The notes under the pieces were generated by a model. That model was not told where the DNA came from, searched no databases, and was given only the letters and a program-made list of their open reading frames with translations. Positions 37,485-48,344 of a stretch of 64,000 nucleotides of DNA are shown piece by piece; position 1 is the stretch's first letter; each line of letters starts with the position of its first letter. This DNA is from Pseudopyrenochaeta lycopersici (lineage: Eukaryota; Ascomycota; Dothideomycetes; Pleosporales; Pseudopyrenochaetaceae), in assembly GCA_003313425.1 (NCBI GenBank), contig NHZP01000001.1:1116001-1180000 (forward strand), written 5' to 3'. The translations under genes and the position numbers were made by a program.

Positions 37485-37838
37485 TCATGCCAGCGTGGTC
37501 GCACGTGTTTTCGCCCTCTTCACCATTTTCTTCCTTCTTCGGTCCAAACTAGTCTCACACTCCCTTTCTATCCCTACACACTCCAACCCCCCATCATCGC
37601 TCCACACCCCTTCATATCCACACCTCTTCCCCTTTCCCCCCTGCGGCAGAACACTCAGACTCTCACGCCGCGCAGTACATGACCCGCAGCCCCTCTCGTC
37701 TCGCTCGCGGCGCCGCTTCATGCGATTCGGACACCCCGCCGGCGCCATGCTATGCGATATCGCGTGTCTGCAGCGCAAGTACCGGATCCCGAGCGTCCAT
37801 GTGCATGCCGGGCAGTGGGAGAGTAGCATGTAGCACAT
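37485..37838 (-). CDS. Possible small cysteine-rich protein
   Basis: A 117-codon minus-strand frame. The first about 60 residues carry a spaced Cys/His pattern: HCPAC near residue 10, RCRH near 23, a CP near 35 and GCGSC near 50, the kind of layout seen in small zinc-ribbon-like proteins of Dothideomycetes. The rest is Gly/Arg/Glu-rich because the complementary strand is a pyrimidine tract. There is no signal peptide. Start context is poor. The same bases could simply be a pyrimidine-rich promoter or UTR on the plus strand. I report it only as a candidate. Confidence 0.38.
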   Translation of the reverse strand: MCYMLLSHCPACTWTLGIRYLRCRHAISHSMAPAGCPNRMKRRRERDERGCGSCTARRESLSVLPQGGKGKRCGYEGVWSDDGGLECVGIERECETSLDRRRKKMVKRAKTRATTLA

Positions 37839-38308
37839 TGGATGTGCGGGTTGGTTGTGTCAAGCCTGGATAGTCCTGTTTGGAGGGTAGGAATTGAGAA
37901 TGTTTGAGAATGTATTGGGATTACTTATGGAAAATTGGATTATCGTACGAAAGCGTCTGTAAGTAAATCTGTTACTGCTTCCCCGGGCTCGAATGGGCAT
38001 GGTTGAGTTATGCAAGTTGAATCTGCTTGATACAGAGTGGTTTGTCGATTGTTCAAGCGTTCAAGACACTTTCTTTCAATCATGCAGGTGTCTTGTAAAG
38101 CATATGTTGTTTTGCATTGTTATCAAGCTGGATTTGCCTTGCTGCATGCCTTGGACGCTTTGTCTCAGTTTGCCAAAGTGCACTAGTGTGTTGAGGACAA
38201 ACAAATTACAGATTATATAAATACTAGATGGGAGATGCTCGTTAAATCGTGACGTGATGTGAAAAGGGGGGATATCTATCTACTGCGAATACAATAATCA
38301 ACACGTTG
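37839..38308. other. Intergenic region upstream of the F-box gene's 3' end
   Basis: 470 bp with no supported gene; AT-rich toward the right end, where the F-box gene 3' UTR should lie. Confidence 0.4.
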
Positions 38309-40021
38309 CTAAGTCCAAAAATCATACAATGTAGTATCTCGAGATTGTCCGCCCTCTGTATTAACGGACCGCTCACGCCGTTGGATCTCCTTCTGATATC
38401 CATGGCGATCCCATCCAAACTTCCGTGAAAGAAACTCCTTCTTCCTCTTCTTCTGCAAATCTTCCGTACTCATCTCTTCAGGGCTCTCTTTCGGAGGCCA
38501 GTACATGTACCTTATTAGCTCTGACCTGCCAAATTTATTCTGATAGATACTATAGTCGGGAATGTTCCAACACTCCCTGATCTCTTCAAAGGGGCGAACA
38601 ACCTTGAAGCTAATCTGGAATGGTTTCTCGCATGGCAGTCCCAATTCCTTTCGCTTTTCCAAGATAATCTTGAAGACTGCTCGGCATTTGACGCGGTGTA
38701 TCGTGGCTCTGGTCCAGAACCTGTCTTGCAGGTGAAGATAAAGCTGTAGTTCGATCGGCTCCTTGAACTGCGCAATCTCCTCGAGAACATCAAAAGGCCA
38801 GTTGGCTGTTTGCCCATGTAGGGCAACATCAAATCGAAACCTCTGTAAACTCGGACATAGCTTCCGGATTCGGCGTATCTCTTCTGCTGTCGGGGTATCT
38901 AGCGAAGCACCCGGGACACCGTAATCGAAACGAGAGCGGTGTATGTCTAAGTCTGTAATCTTGCGTAATCTTTGCAACATGCACCACGGCACTACACGAC
39001 GATCTTGTACTGCGCTGTCCTGGTTGTCAGCGTCCTTGTACCACAAGCGACGTAGCTTCCCAAAAGGCGCTTCCACTGACATCGAGTCTAGATGTGACTC
39101 AACTATATCAATGTCAAATGAGTCTGTGGAATAGAACATTAGATCGTTCAACTCTGGTATTCTTCCAATGAATGCACAGAGTCGATTTGGATCGTGAACC
39201 TTAAGGACAGTAAGCTTGTCCCATCCTCCTCTTGAGCCCCATATTGAAAGCTCTTGGAAAGTGAAAATATTAGAAGATAGTAACAATTGTGTTATTGGAG
39301 GGAACGTGCCGCCGCGGAAGTGTTTATGCATTTCTGGGTACAAATTGTAGCCGTAAAGGGTTTGGTCTTCGTAGATTCTGAGGAACCACAGGGTCCGATT
39401 ACGTTTAAGCATGCCTACGAGATCACGCTTAAAACTGGGATATACCTGGGAGACATAGGTAGGTGCAAAATCAAACTTGGCCAATTGCCAACCGGCGGGA
39501 CTGTTGAGCACGCTGCATAGTGGTTGAGGTGCGTTTTTTGCTACTCCAAGTTTGCTTTGGGATGCGTCCACAGTTAGGCGAGCCTTTGGGAAGCGATTAT
39601 GGAGAGTCTCCAAAATACAATGAGGAATATTGAGGGATCCTTCCCAGTCCAACTGTTGCAGGTACGTAAGTCGAGAGAAGAGTACGTAAAGATCGAGAAG
39701 CCGTATTGCCGAGTCTCTGCTCGTACCTAAGATACCAAGGATACGAATCTTCTCCGCAAGCCGCGAACCAGGCCGAATTAGCCGTTGGAGGAGGCGCAGG
39801 TTTGACGCTCTACCGAAGTCAAGCCTGACGGACCGGTATAGGTAGGGGATTGTGAAGAGATAAAGCTGGCGCGAAACCAGACACAAGTTGAGAAGGTCGT
39901 TATTGGTGTACTCATCATACAGCTCCTCGATTATGAGCCCTAGAACATCGTCGATAATGGTCCCGAAACTTGGTGAGTTGGCCAGTACCAGGGTCTTTCT
40001 ATTATTCTCTCTCCATTTCAT
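38309..40021 (-). CDS. F-box-like protein
   Basis: 570 aa in a single exon. Residues about 20-62 fit an F-box (IIDDVLGLIIEELYDEYTNNDLLNLCLVSRQLY), the Skp1-binding motif of SCF ubiquitin ligases; the following residues (IPYLYRSVRLDF) are the usual continuation in Pezizomycotina F-box proteins. The rest, about 500 residues, shows irregular Leu-rich segments of the kind found in fungal F-box proteins with degenerate LRRs, but no standard substrate-binding domain I can name. The C-terminus is Lys/Arg/Glu-rich. F-box genes of this type are numerous and fast-evolving in filamentous fungi, so the target cannot be inferred. A TATA-like element lies about 90 bp upstream. Confidence 0.8.
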   Translation of the reverse strand: MKWRENNRKTLVLANSPSFGTIIDDVLGLIIEELYDEYTNNDLLNLCLVSRQLYLFTIPYLYRSVRLDFGRASNLRLLQRLIRPGSRLAEKIRILGILGTSRDSAIRLLDLYVLFSRLTYLQQLDWEGSLNIPHCILETLHNRFPKARLTVDASQSKLGVAKNAPQPLCSVLNSPAGWQLAKFDFAPTYVSQVYPSFKRDLVGMLKRNRTLWFLRIYEDQTLYGYNLYPEMHKHFRGGTFPPITQLLLSSNIFTFQELSIWGSRGGWDKLTVLKVHDPNRLCAFIGRIPELNDLMFYSTDSFDIDIVESHLDSMSVEAPFGKLRRLWYKDADNQDSAVQDRRVVPWCMLQRLRKITDLDIHRSRFDYGVPGASLDTPTAEEIRRIRKLCPSLQRFRFDVALHGQTANWPFDVLEEIAQFKEPIELQLYLHLQDRFWTRATIHRVKCRAVFKIILEKRKELGLPCEKPFQISFKVVRPFEEIRECWNIPDYSIYQNKFGRSELIRYMYWPPKESPEEMSTEDLQKKRKKEFLSRKFGWDRHGYQKEIQRRERSVNTEGGQSRDTTLYDFWT

Positions 40022-40110
40022 GGTGGTATAAGGCTATCGCATAGCCTTGTCGATGCGAAACTCAAAGTGAGAGAAAACTTAAGCGGCAGGCTGGTAGAAG
40101 TATGCGATAA

Positions 40111-40120
40111 CTATATATAC
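40111..40120 (-). promoter_or_regulatory. Candidate TATA box of the F-box gene
   Basis: GTATATATAG on the minus strand about 90 bp upstream of the ATG at 40021. Position and sequence fit a TATA element. Confidence 0.4.
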
Positions 40121-42052
40121 AGCACTTGAGCAGCAAACACCGCAGCCTTCTCGTGAGAAAACTGTGCAGCAGTGGGGATGAGGTTGTGCGTATGGAGTTG
40201 AGGCTGGGAGGCAGCAGCTTTGTGCACCGGTCTGCAAAGGCCAATCAAATACCTCGACACCCCCAAATCGATCATCTGACAACCCTGGCAATGCATGGTA
40301 GCACATCGGTGAGAAAGTGACTTGTTCGGCTGTGGCATGCTCAAATGAATATAAAAAAAAGACACGTGCGAGATTCAGATATAGAAATGGTTAGGCAGGG
40401 TGAGTGCTACTAAGTGTATGGCGTATTGGCTACGGCCCCTCTAAATTTTTAGTGGTTTATATATCGAAAGTGTGACCCCTCATGATCTTTGGAAAGTTGA
40501 AAAGGTAACAGCAAGTTGCATCGATGCAAAAGAGTTCGAGTTCACTTTCCAAGTCTTCCGATCTTCCCACCGACTACTTCAACATGAAGGCGAATTTGTA
40601 ACTTCCACCAAATATAGCGTTGATTACATGTTGAACATACTTACGAGTTGAGCTGTGGTTTTCTATTAACCGTAGGGGCAGCTACTTTCGGGGAGGCTAA
40701 GAAAAGCGTGATTTAAAGGCTCCTTAGACATACCTAGCTTTCGCACCCTCTGGCGACGCCAAATCCCGGAACTCACGCTCTAATCATTATCGTTCGGGCT
40801 GTTGGGCTAGTTTTGATGCCGAAAAAATAGCCAGTCGGACTCGTTTGGTGTAATTTCTGTTCCAGGTCTCAAGCTGTAGCAACATGATTCGAGCGTTTTC
40901 TTGCGTCGTCAAAAGCCAGCTTCACTATCCTTTCGGCCTTAGATTTCGAGGAGTGAATGTTCCCATGTCATTAGTCCAGAGTCCGTATGGGGCATTTCAA
41001 TCATCTTCCATATCTTCATTTGGCGGATGTGCAAGGACGTCATAAGAAGGTGCTGGTCAGATGTAGGCTTTACCTACGTATTCGTGATGAGTTCGAAGTT
41101 TTACTCGAAGCCTAGATTGAAAGCGAACAGGTTTAATAGTTTGTGTTGTGAGCAGGTGTGACCCCCTTGGGCTCGTACATGCAACAAAAGATCTCTAACA
41201 GTGTGTCACACTCCCTTTATTTCTTCCTGGCTTTGCTTACCTTGTCTTCTAGGTGATTCATTCCGTAAGCCGGATGGAAGAACGTGAATAGGTTCTGACT
41301 TGCATATTCTGTACCAGGCCCTCATGCTCCTCGGATGCTCTACGGCTAGGTAGGGCCGCCTCGGCGCTTCTAAATTGACAACTGAGATTGCAACACTCCA
41401 TCAGTCAATTCAAGAGCATCATTTCGACTGTTTCGACTGAATATTCTGAATGAAGAGTTGAATGAGTCCACGCACAAATCCGGCATGAAGTTTGGCGAAG
41501 TTGTGAATAGTATGTTGTATTCCAACTCAAGGCAGTGAAACTGTCAGCATGACTACACCCTCAGATCGCAAATAGATGGACAGAAATTGTATATGAGGAT
41601 AGATTGTGGGGTGATATTGTTCTCCAGCTGCTGTTCTTGAGCGAATGTTGTGAAGAGAATGTAGATGAAGCACCAAATCAGACGCGCTATACTCAAACGA
41701 CTATAGCACTAGCTCGGGCGAGGAGATACGGATTAGTAGCAGGCCACGGCATGACGTGAGACTGCCGCGCACGTGCCCGCGAGGAACGGTTCCAATCACC
41801 GTGCGGGGATTATAAGAGCAAAACAACCTCGGCAGTTTTGATTACAACCGCTGTCGACTTTCGTGACCGAGCCGGGAGTCGCCTTGAAATATCTTGTACC
41901 ACCCTGTAAAACAACATTGACACTCCCATACTCGTCAACAATACCCACTTCATAGACAGTCCTCAGTCCGAGAACCTTCCATCTCATCCATAGTGTTCTT
42001 CAAACGCCGATAGACCCTCATCCGATCGTCAATAGCCGACCTAGCCATCACA
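40121..42052. other. Gene-free region between the F-box and cytochrome b5 genes
   Basis: About 1.9 kb between divergent genes with no frame above about 85 codons and no recognised protein. A CACGTG E-box palindrome occurs at 41770-41775, about 280 bp upstream of the cytochrome b5 start. No repeats or transposon ends were noticed. Confidence 0.45.
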
Positions 42053-42409
42053 ATGTCCGAATCCCTCACAACGAAGCAAGTAGCCGAGCACAACACGGTG
42101 GAGAAAGGCCTGTACATTATAATCGACAGCGACGTGTACAAGATGGATACATTCGTGGAAGAGCACCCCGGTGGCTCCAAGATCCTAAAGAGAGTGGGTG
42201 GCAAGGATGCGAGTAAACAATTTTGGAAGGTACGTTGCTGTCAAGAAAAGCCTCGTCCACTTATTCCCTTGTGTTATTGCTACGCTTCTATGTATATTAC
42301 GCGAATTGTTTGCTAATTCTTTGTTCTATAGTACCACAACGAGAGCGTGTTGAAGAAGTACGCACCAAAGTTAAAGGTTGGCACGGTCAAGGAGGAAGCG
42401 AAGCTATAG
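42053..42409 (+). CDS. Stand-alone cytochrome b5-like heme protein
   Basis: Two exons, 42053-42229 and 42332-42409 (donor GTACGT, acceptor CTATAG), give 84 aa. This is essentially one cytochrome b5 domain: VYKMDTFVEEHPGG contains heme ligand His38, and the second exon supplies His61 (WKYHNES), so the 23-residue spacing of the two axial ligands fits the family. Without splicing the second ligand would be lost, which supports the intron. There is no transmembrane tail or signal peptide, so it is predicted soluble, unlike microsomal b5. It is likely an electron carrier, for example for reductases or hydroxylases; the partner is unknown. ATG 42053 follows a short leader in ACAATG context. Confidence 0.88.
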
Positions 42410-42915
42410 ATCTACCAATTCAAAGATTAATCAACCACCTGCGACGGCATCCAAGTGGTCACGTCCTCGAACATCTCTACATGTACCGTTCACGTGCTGT
42501 ATACCGCATTTATTTGACATTGCGTGACTGGCGATCATAGTGTTGAGCATGATACAATGTGGTCATCTTGCTGATCATGATCACAATGGCGGAATGTCCC
42601 TAGGAAGACCCCTCCTGAGTGCAGCATTTATGGGCACCAGATGACCTTTGGTGAAACAAAGTATATTGTGCTCAGATCTATCAGAAGCCCTGGATATGTA
42701 ATATTTGGAACGTTCATTACTAACAACTATAGAAATTAACTAAATGCAATACTAATGCAATGACGATCGACTCTAGGTTGGTATTGGTATAATGCAGCTT
42801 CAAATAAAAAACAAGCGCAAATGCCGTGGGTATCGTATCAAACGCCTTCATGATGCCGCGCAAATATGCAATCTCTCTCTTTCCGTAGCTTGTTCTGAGA
42901 ATAATCTGTTCAAGC
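42410..42915. other. Convergent intergenic region
   Basis: 506 bp between the converging cytochrome b5 gene and the next minus-strand gene; presumably both 3' UTRs. Nothing else seen. Confidence 0.4.
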
Positions 42916-43809
42916 TTAGAAGCAAATCCACCTCTTTTTGCTGGTGTTTGGGCGGATGGATGGTTTCACCGATGCACTGGTGTGAAGTCGGGAAACCTCC
43001 TTTTCGCCCATTTCATGGTCTACATCATCCAGCCTGTACCGTCGAACGGATCCAGCGTCCGACTTATCTTTCTCGTAAAATTTCTCCTGGGGTGCCGAAA
43101 CGCATCTGGGAGTGAACTTTCTCATTAAGCCACGCATGCCACTATTCGCCCTGTCGATCCTTTCATATTCGCGTTGTCGAGTACAAGGGGATGTCCAGTG
43201 CATAGGCGTATTTGTCTTCTCGACATTAACAATGGTCTCCTCGCTTTGTTTTGGCAAGACAGACGTTTGAGTAACATCAAGATCATCTGAACTAAAACGT
43301 GACCCAGCGCTGGGAGCACCAAAGGCTTCACCTTGAGACATTGTTGGACTGGGTAGTCCGGAATTGGAGTGGTACGACGGATTTGTAAATAGACTGCAAC
43401 TACGAAAATGAAGGGCTAGAACATCATCGACATCTTGGTTGATCGAGGTAGTTGCTGTTTGAGAACTCTTTATCCGGTAATGTCGGGTTGGCCTTGATGG
43501 GTCTACAATGGTACAGGACGTGCGGCCAGAGGAAGGCTTCGAGCCATGGCCACGGGCTTTTGATCGACTGGTAGAATTTTCAGAGGACGAGGCAGTTGAC
43601 TTTTGCCTCGATGGTCTTGGTTTTTTTTCGGAGGATGGGCGTCCAACATTCATATTCGCGGGCTGCAATGACGATATGGAATCCGAAGGAGCTTTCTTGG
43701 ACCTGGAACGACGAGTAGGTGCGGTATTACTCCTATGGACGGGTTGTGGGTCCTGGTTGGCTGCCTTGGAGGGGTTTGATTCCACGAATCCACTGTCTAT
43801 CCGATTCAT
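42916..43809 (-). CDS. Hypothetical serine-rich basic protein
   Basis: 297 aa in one exon, not assigned to a family. Residues 1-110 are Ser/Pro/Arg/Lys-rich and disordered, with RRSRSKK and similar basic clusters that could act as nuclear signals. Residues about 120-160 contain a short hydrophobic patch (DVDDVLALHFRSCSLFTNPSYHS), and the C-terminus includes MRGLMRKFTPRCVSAPQEKFYEKD. No signal peptide or transmembrane segment. The long uninterrupted frame, a terminal ATG at 43809 and the absence of a competing frame support coding, but function is unknown. It lies in a sparse region with long spacers on both sides. Confidence 0.6.
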   Translation of the reverse strand: MNRIDSGFVESNPSKAANQDPQPVHRSNTAPTRRSRSKKAPSDSISSLQPANMNVGRPSSEKKPRPSRQKSTASSSENSTSRSKARGHGSKPSSGRTSCTIVDPSRPTRHYRIKSSQTATTSINQDVDDVLALHFRSCSLFTNPSYHSNSGLPSPTMSQGEAFGAPSAGSRFSSDDLDVTQTSVLPKQSEETIVNVEKTNTPMHWTSPCTRQREYERIDRANSGMRGLMRKFTPRCVSAPQEKFYEKDKSDAGSVRRYRLDDVDHEMGEKEVSRLHTSASVKPSIRPNTSKKRWICF

Positions 43810-45363
43810 TGTTGATCCATGAACGAAAAGTAATAGCGAAAATTGCGATATGGCAACGGATTTTTGTTGAAGTTGTTGAGTGGCTGATATCTAGTTATCT
43901 CGGTGCTGTCTAGATTCATGTCAGTGCAGATCCAAATAGGAAGGTTCCGTGTCAAAGGGGCAAAAACGACTTACCAACAACCAGTGCAAACACCGAAATG
44001 AGAAATCGAATCCTGTTGAGAGTTCGACTAGAAAGAGATGAAGAGAAGAGAGGCTGGAGCTCCAAGCTGTTTATGCGACGCCAGTACGGCGGTCAATCAA
44101 ATGCGAGACCCGCAGGACTATTGAGTCAACCGACGCGGTCAGTTGCAGATGGCAAGTTAACCCACGGATATAGAGCAAGATCAAACGGCGGAAACGTAGA
44201 TCTTGGCCTTTGGTTGGCCCAGACTTTGCCAACATGCAACAGACGCACGGAATATGCACGATCTTTGACGAATCCAAACCAAGCGAGTGGGCGGCTCTGA
44301 AGGGTTGAGTACACCGCCTCAAAATTGATTTTAGGGGCTTAGTGGGCTAGGAACACGAGGGACTAGTGTGGCGATAAAACTGGGGAACAAAGTACTTTAG
44401 CCTCCTCTGTTTCGAAACAGGGCAAGACAGATGCTCTACATATGTCCTTGTCCAAGTCACACAGGCTGTGAAAGGCTGAGGCATGATGTCGTCCATCTTC
44501 ACATGTTTGTGATTGTGGCCCCCGACCTGTGGCCAAATGTGGAAACGAAGATCACTTGGCCGGGTCCGTGACGAGGACGAGGGCGCAAGGCATACCGAAT
44601 AACGAGGAGGCAAGCCTCGTTTCGTGAGAGGATGATTCGGCACACCTGGTGCACGGACGGCGGGAAGGACCGAATCAAGTGCGAGGGCAAACATGGCCGC
44701 GATATCGGACCAGGCTCAACATGGCCAAGCTTAGCGGAACATGTCAAGTGGGCCCTTAGGACTTGAGATGAGGAATGTCAAATGAAGCGCCACTCATGAC
44801 AACCGTGGGCCTCAGCTCGATAGGTGACTTGATGAGAGATGCACTGCCCCCACCAAGTTGTAGACCCTGAGAGACCCTGAGGAACCCTAGGTTACATGCT
44901 CCTCAACGCGTTCTGAGGCTGTGAAAAGCTGGAGCAGTCGACATGTTTTGGGACTCGCCTTGCTGCTTATGGCAAAAGCCGCTGCAAACGCCAGTTGGTG
45001 TGGGAACATATGCGCCAAGACCTCCAATTCCTTTTGTCGGGTCGAGGACTGCCAATGACCATGTCACGCGGCTGCGCAACACCAGAGTCTTTGCGCCCAC
45101 ACGCAAGCGGTAATGAGTCCGTATATGCAGCTTTGATGCGCTAATCGCTAGTCATTCGGCCGTGTGCTGTGGAGGGTAAACATGCATGAGGCTTTATCGT
45201 GAACCATTCTTGTGCCTGTTGTGTCTTTCTGTTGCGAGGACAAGCACGCAGCCTGTGTATTTTCGCCAAACTTTGTCATCGACCTAGCACCTGCAAAGTC
45301 ACGTCAAAGTCTCCTGACTCGGGGCGGTGAGGCCAAACCAGGGTCGCTTTACCGGACCATAAC
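43810..45363. other. Intergenic region without supported gene
   Basis: About 1.55 kb between two minus-strand genes. Frames reach only about 115 codons, overlap each other on both strands and show no family features. It should contain the promoter of the serine-rich protein gene and the 3' UTR of the hydrolase gene. Confidence 0.45.
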
Positions 45364-46346
45364 TCATTGAATTTCATGGTAGAATGCCTGAATAAGGTTG
45401 ATGACATCTTCAAATGCCTCAAGACAGTGCCAGTGGCCTACGCCTTGCATAATCTCCAACTTTTTCTCGCTAGTTCCAATCTCCTCAAACATCTTCTTGC
45501 AGCCATCAAGCGGTGCGCTCTTGTCTTCTTCGCCAGCCAGAATCAAGATCGGGACATTGATCTTGCCATAATTGGGCGGTTTTGAATTGACAATAACACG
45601 GCAATTGGAAACATATCCAGCAGGATCTTGCCCTAACAGCAGCTCGCGGATGAAAGCCTTAGCCAAAGGGGAGGCTTTCTTTCCCTAATCACGGTGACGT
45701 GGTTAGCAAATTTCTTGCATCCAGATAAGACCCAGAATAGTGTCAAGGTCCCCTAAAATACCCTGTGTGACATTCCCTATCCCACGCAGCACTTCTTGTC
45801 CATTTGGAGTAATGACAACGTACCACTGCAGCAGAAGGAATGGTATCTGCCATGGGCTGCATGCCTTCCTTCTCGACAGTCTCTATTCGTTTCTCGAAGA
45901 TTGGGACCATGTTCTTGTTCGGATACACAGGCCCAATCAGAACGGCTGCCACAATTCGATCACTCTCAGCGGCAAGGTGTGCAGCTACAATACTGTATAC
46001 AGTCAGCTATTTCAATCAATTTTATTGCAGGAAAAACTCCATACCCTCCCATACTATGTCCAACAACAACAGCCTTGGCTACTTCCAGCGCGTCTAATAT
46101 GCCAATGACATCATCCCCAAGAGTCTCGACACTTTGTTCAACGTATGTGTACGGCGATCGTCCGGCGCCTGTGTTATCGAAAATTATGCATCGGAAGCCG
46201 TGGGCAAGCAGTCCTTGGGCGACTGCATGGTAATAGTCCTGGGACGACCCAAGACCATGCATGAAGATGAACGTTTCTCGAACCTCCTTCTCCGGCCTGA
46301 GATCTGCATAATGAATACGCTTGTAACCGAGATGTAGGAATGGCAT
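45364..46346 (-). CDS. Alpha/beta hydrolase
   Basis: Three exons, 46346-46045, 45992-45824, 45684-45364, give 263 aa. Introns (52 and 139 nt) have GTATGG and GTACGT donors and ACAG and TTAG acceptors. The fold is complete: oxyanion-side HGLGSSQDYY near residue 30, FDNTGAGRS near 56, nucleophile Ser98 in GHSMGG, Asp211 in AGEEDKSAP and His241 in GVGHWHCLE. The first intron falls directly after the nucleophile elbow. The layout resembles the 3-oxoadipate enol-lactonase and haloperoxidase-like branch of the superfamily, but substrate specificity cannot be read from sequence. No signal peptide, so probably cytosolic. Confidence 0.86.
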
Positions 46347-46826
46347 TGTGGGCTGTTGATTGTTGTAGTTATGCCCAAAGTCCTCTTAATATTGAAATGG
46401 AATTGTTCCGATCGGAAGCGGAATTTGTCGGGTAAAGACCCGTGATGTCACTTGACTGAGTAAGCATACGGAAGAGAGAAGGAGCAGAAGCGGCTCGGCG
46501 GCTACTCTACAACATCAACACTAAAACGTGGCAGAAAGCATCGTTACTTTTCATTGAAACAAAAAAGACCTCTATAAGGCGGTAATAAGCTAACAAAACT
46601 GTAGATTATTATAAATATTGTCTTAGTGGCGCAAAAGCCCACAGAATCTTCCCATACTCGTTATGAGGTATTCACGGTGGGTTGCTACGCTATTATACTG
46701 GCATGGACTCTGAGGTGGTATCTTGCCTATCTGCTAGTCAAAAATACCCTTATCAGTAATGTAAGCTTCACAACCCAGCGAATTTCACAGACATCGCGCT
46801 GGATGCCGTCACGACACGATGATAAA
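46347..46826. other. Intergenic region
   Basis: 480 bp between two minus-strand genes, containing the hydrolase promoter; an AT-rich patch lies near 46550-46620. No gene supported. Confidence 0.4.
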
Positions 46827-47561
46827 TCAGCTCTTGATACCATACTTCTTCTTCAACGCCTCCTTACACTCCCCGAGCAGCCCTGGGGCCAACGGTGCTG
46901 CAGGATCATGCAACAATGTCCACAGCAATTGGGCCAATCCTTCTCTCGTAGTGACCTCCTTCAACTCGTCCCGCGAAGAATGCTCCCGGCGCTCCTTCTC
47001 CACCATCCACATCTTCCCTATTTCGCTCTTTGCCCTCCGTCTTCCTCTCCTTCTTGCAGTCCAGCTTAATTTCCCCTTTGTCGTTTTCTCTGCATCCTCA
47101 TTATCATCCCACAATGCTATTCGCCGGAAGAAGTGTTTGATCGCTGCTTCCTCGAACTCGCATTTGGACGGTTCTATGGCGTGGTCGAATTCAGGGTCTG
47201 GAGATGCACTAGGATCCCACATGCGTACGAAGTATCGAAAGGTTCGTACTTCGGCATCGGAGAAGGGTAGGTCACTAAAGTCGACCGTAAATGGATCACT
47301 CGAAATCGACGAGGGCGATGATGGCGATACCGGTCGGTCTGGAGTGGTCGCCTCTGTCTGATGTTGAATTTCGAGTGCATCGTGCACTTCGACAATGCGT
47401 TGGACTGCGACTTTACGGTTCTGTGCTACGGCATCGGTTCCTTCGAATAAACATGGGGTGTGTTGTTCTTGTGGACTGGGAGACCTGACGCTGAGACGAT
47501 CGCTGTAATGACGGTGAAAGAGAGCGGAAGCATGGCGCCTTGGTGGTGAGACACTAGTCAT
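46827..47561 (-). CDS. Hypothetical fungal protein
   Basis: 244 aa in one exon, no family recognised. Residues 1-90 are Ser/Pro-rich and disordered. Residues about 92-150 form a compact acidic, aromatic segment (FSDLPFSDAEVRTFRYFVRMWDPS...EFDHAIEPS...EEAAIKHFFRRIALWDD). A strongly basic stretch (TARRRGRRRAKSE) follows and could be a nuclear signal. The C-terminus (GLAQLLWTLLHDPAAPLAPG...ECKEALKKKYG) looks like a folded helical end. No membrane segment. The mixture of a conserved-looking core and clean start and stop codons supports a real gene. Probably a lineage-restricted Pezizomycotina protein. Confidence 0.62.
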   Translation of the reverse strand: MTSVSPPRRHASALFHRHYSDRLSVRSPSPQEQHTPCLFEGTDAVAQNRKVAVQRIVEVHDALEIQHQTEATTPDRPVSPSSPSSISSDPFTVDFSDLPFSDAEVRTFRYFVRMWDPSASPDPEFDHAIEPSKCEFEEAAIKHFFRRIALWDDNEDAEKTTKGKLSWTARRRGRRRAKSEIGKMWMVEKERREHSSRDELKEVTTREGLAQLLWTLLHDPAAPLAPGLLGECKEALKKKYGIKS

Positions 47562-48344
47562 CCTGGATCATGGATGTGCTACGACGAGAGGTATCTTAGC
47601 GGTTATGATGAACGATGTGGAGCTTTAGAAAGCCATGAGAGACTGGAGGACTTCTAGAAATACCTTGGAAGGATCGAACGGCATCTCTATCAGAGCGCCA
47701 ACGGGCCTATTATCCCTCCATGCCGGTATCCGAGCAAGTGACGCAATGTGCCCTGTTATACAGGCTTACTCACTACGAACGTGCTTGTCATGTTTTGGTG
47801 CCGCGTGTTACATTTCAAACAGTCCATTCTGATGAGTGATTATTCGTTTTAGGTATGGTGACTGAGCCACTTTGACACGTTTTGGGGTTCAGTCACTGCG
47901 GCGCAGTCACAGCTCTAATTTGCGGGGCGGCCAAATACCGCAGATTCGGAGAAGTTGCGCCGAACGCCATGACGACCCACCGCTTCCCCTGACGTTCGTT
48001 ATTTCGCCGAACCTGCCAGCGCCGTGTGTTCTGCAGGCATGGAACAATGTTTTGATACTTCGAACTTGTAACTTGGACCCTTTGGGCGCAATAAGTGGGC
48101 AGTGATGCGGTATTTTCAATGCGCTTTAAGGCCCAGATCCCAACAGGGGTGGGATTCGGAGCGATTCTCAGCATATAGGGCTGCAGATCCTAGGGTGCAG
48201 GTTCAGGAAATGATCAATTCCGTTTCAAACATATGCATTGCTATTGTTGGAGCACGTTCCTTACAAATTTAAAGCATAAACTCTATCAGGACAACTTTGC
48301 CGCACCTAACGAGGACCAGGCGCATCTTGCATCTCTTGCACCCA
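47562..48344. other. Intergenic region
   Basis: 783 bp between two minus-strand genes; holds the 3' UTR of the catalase gene and the promoter of the preceding hypothetical gene. Short shadow frames only. Confidence 0.4.
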
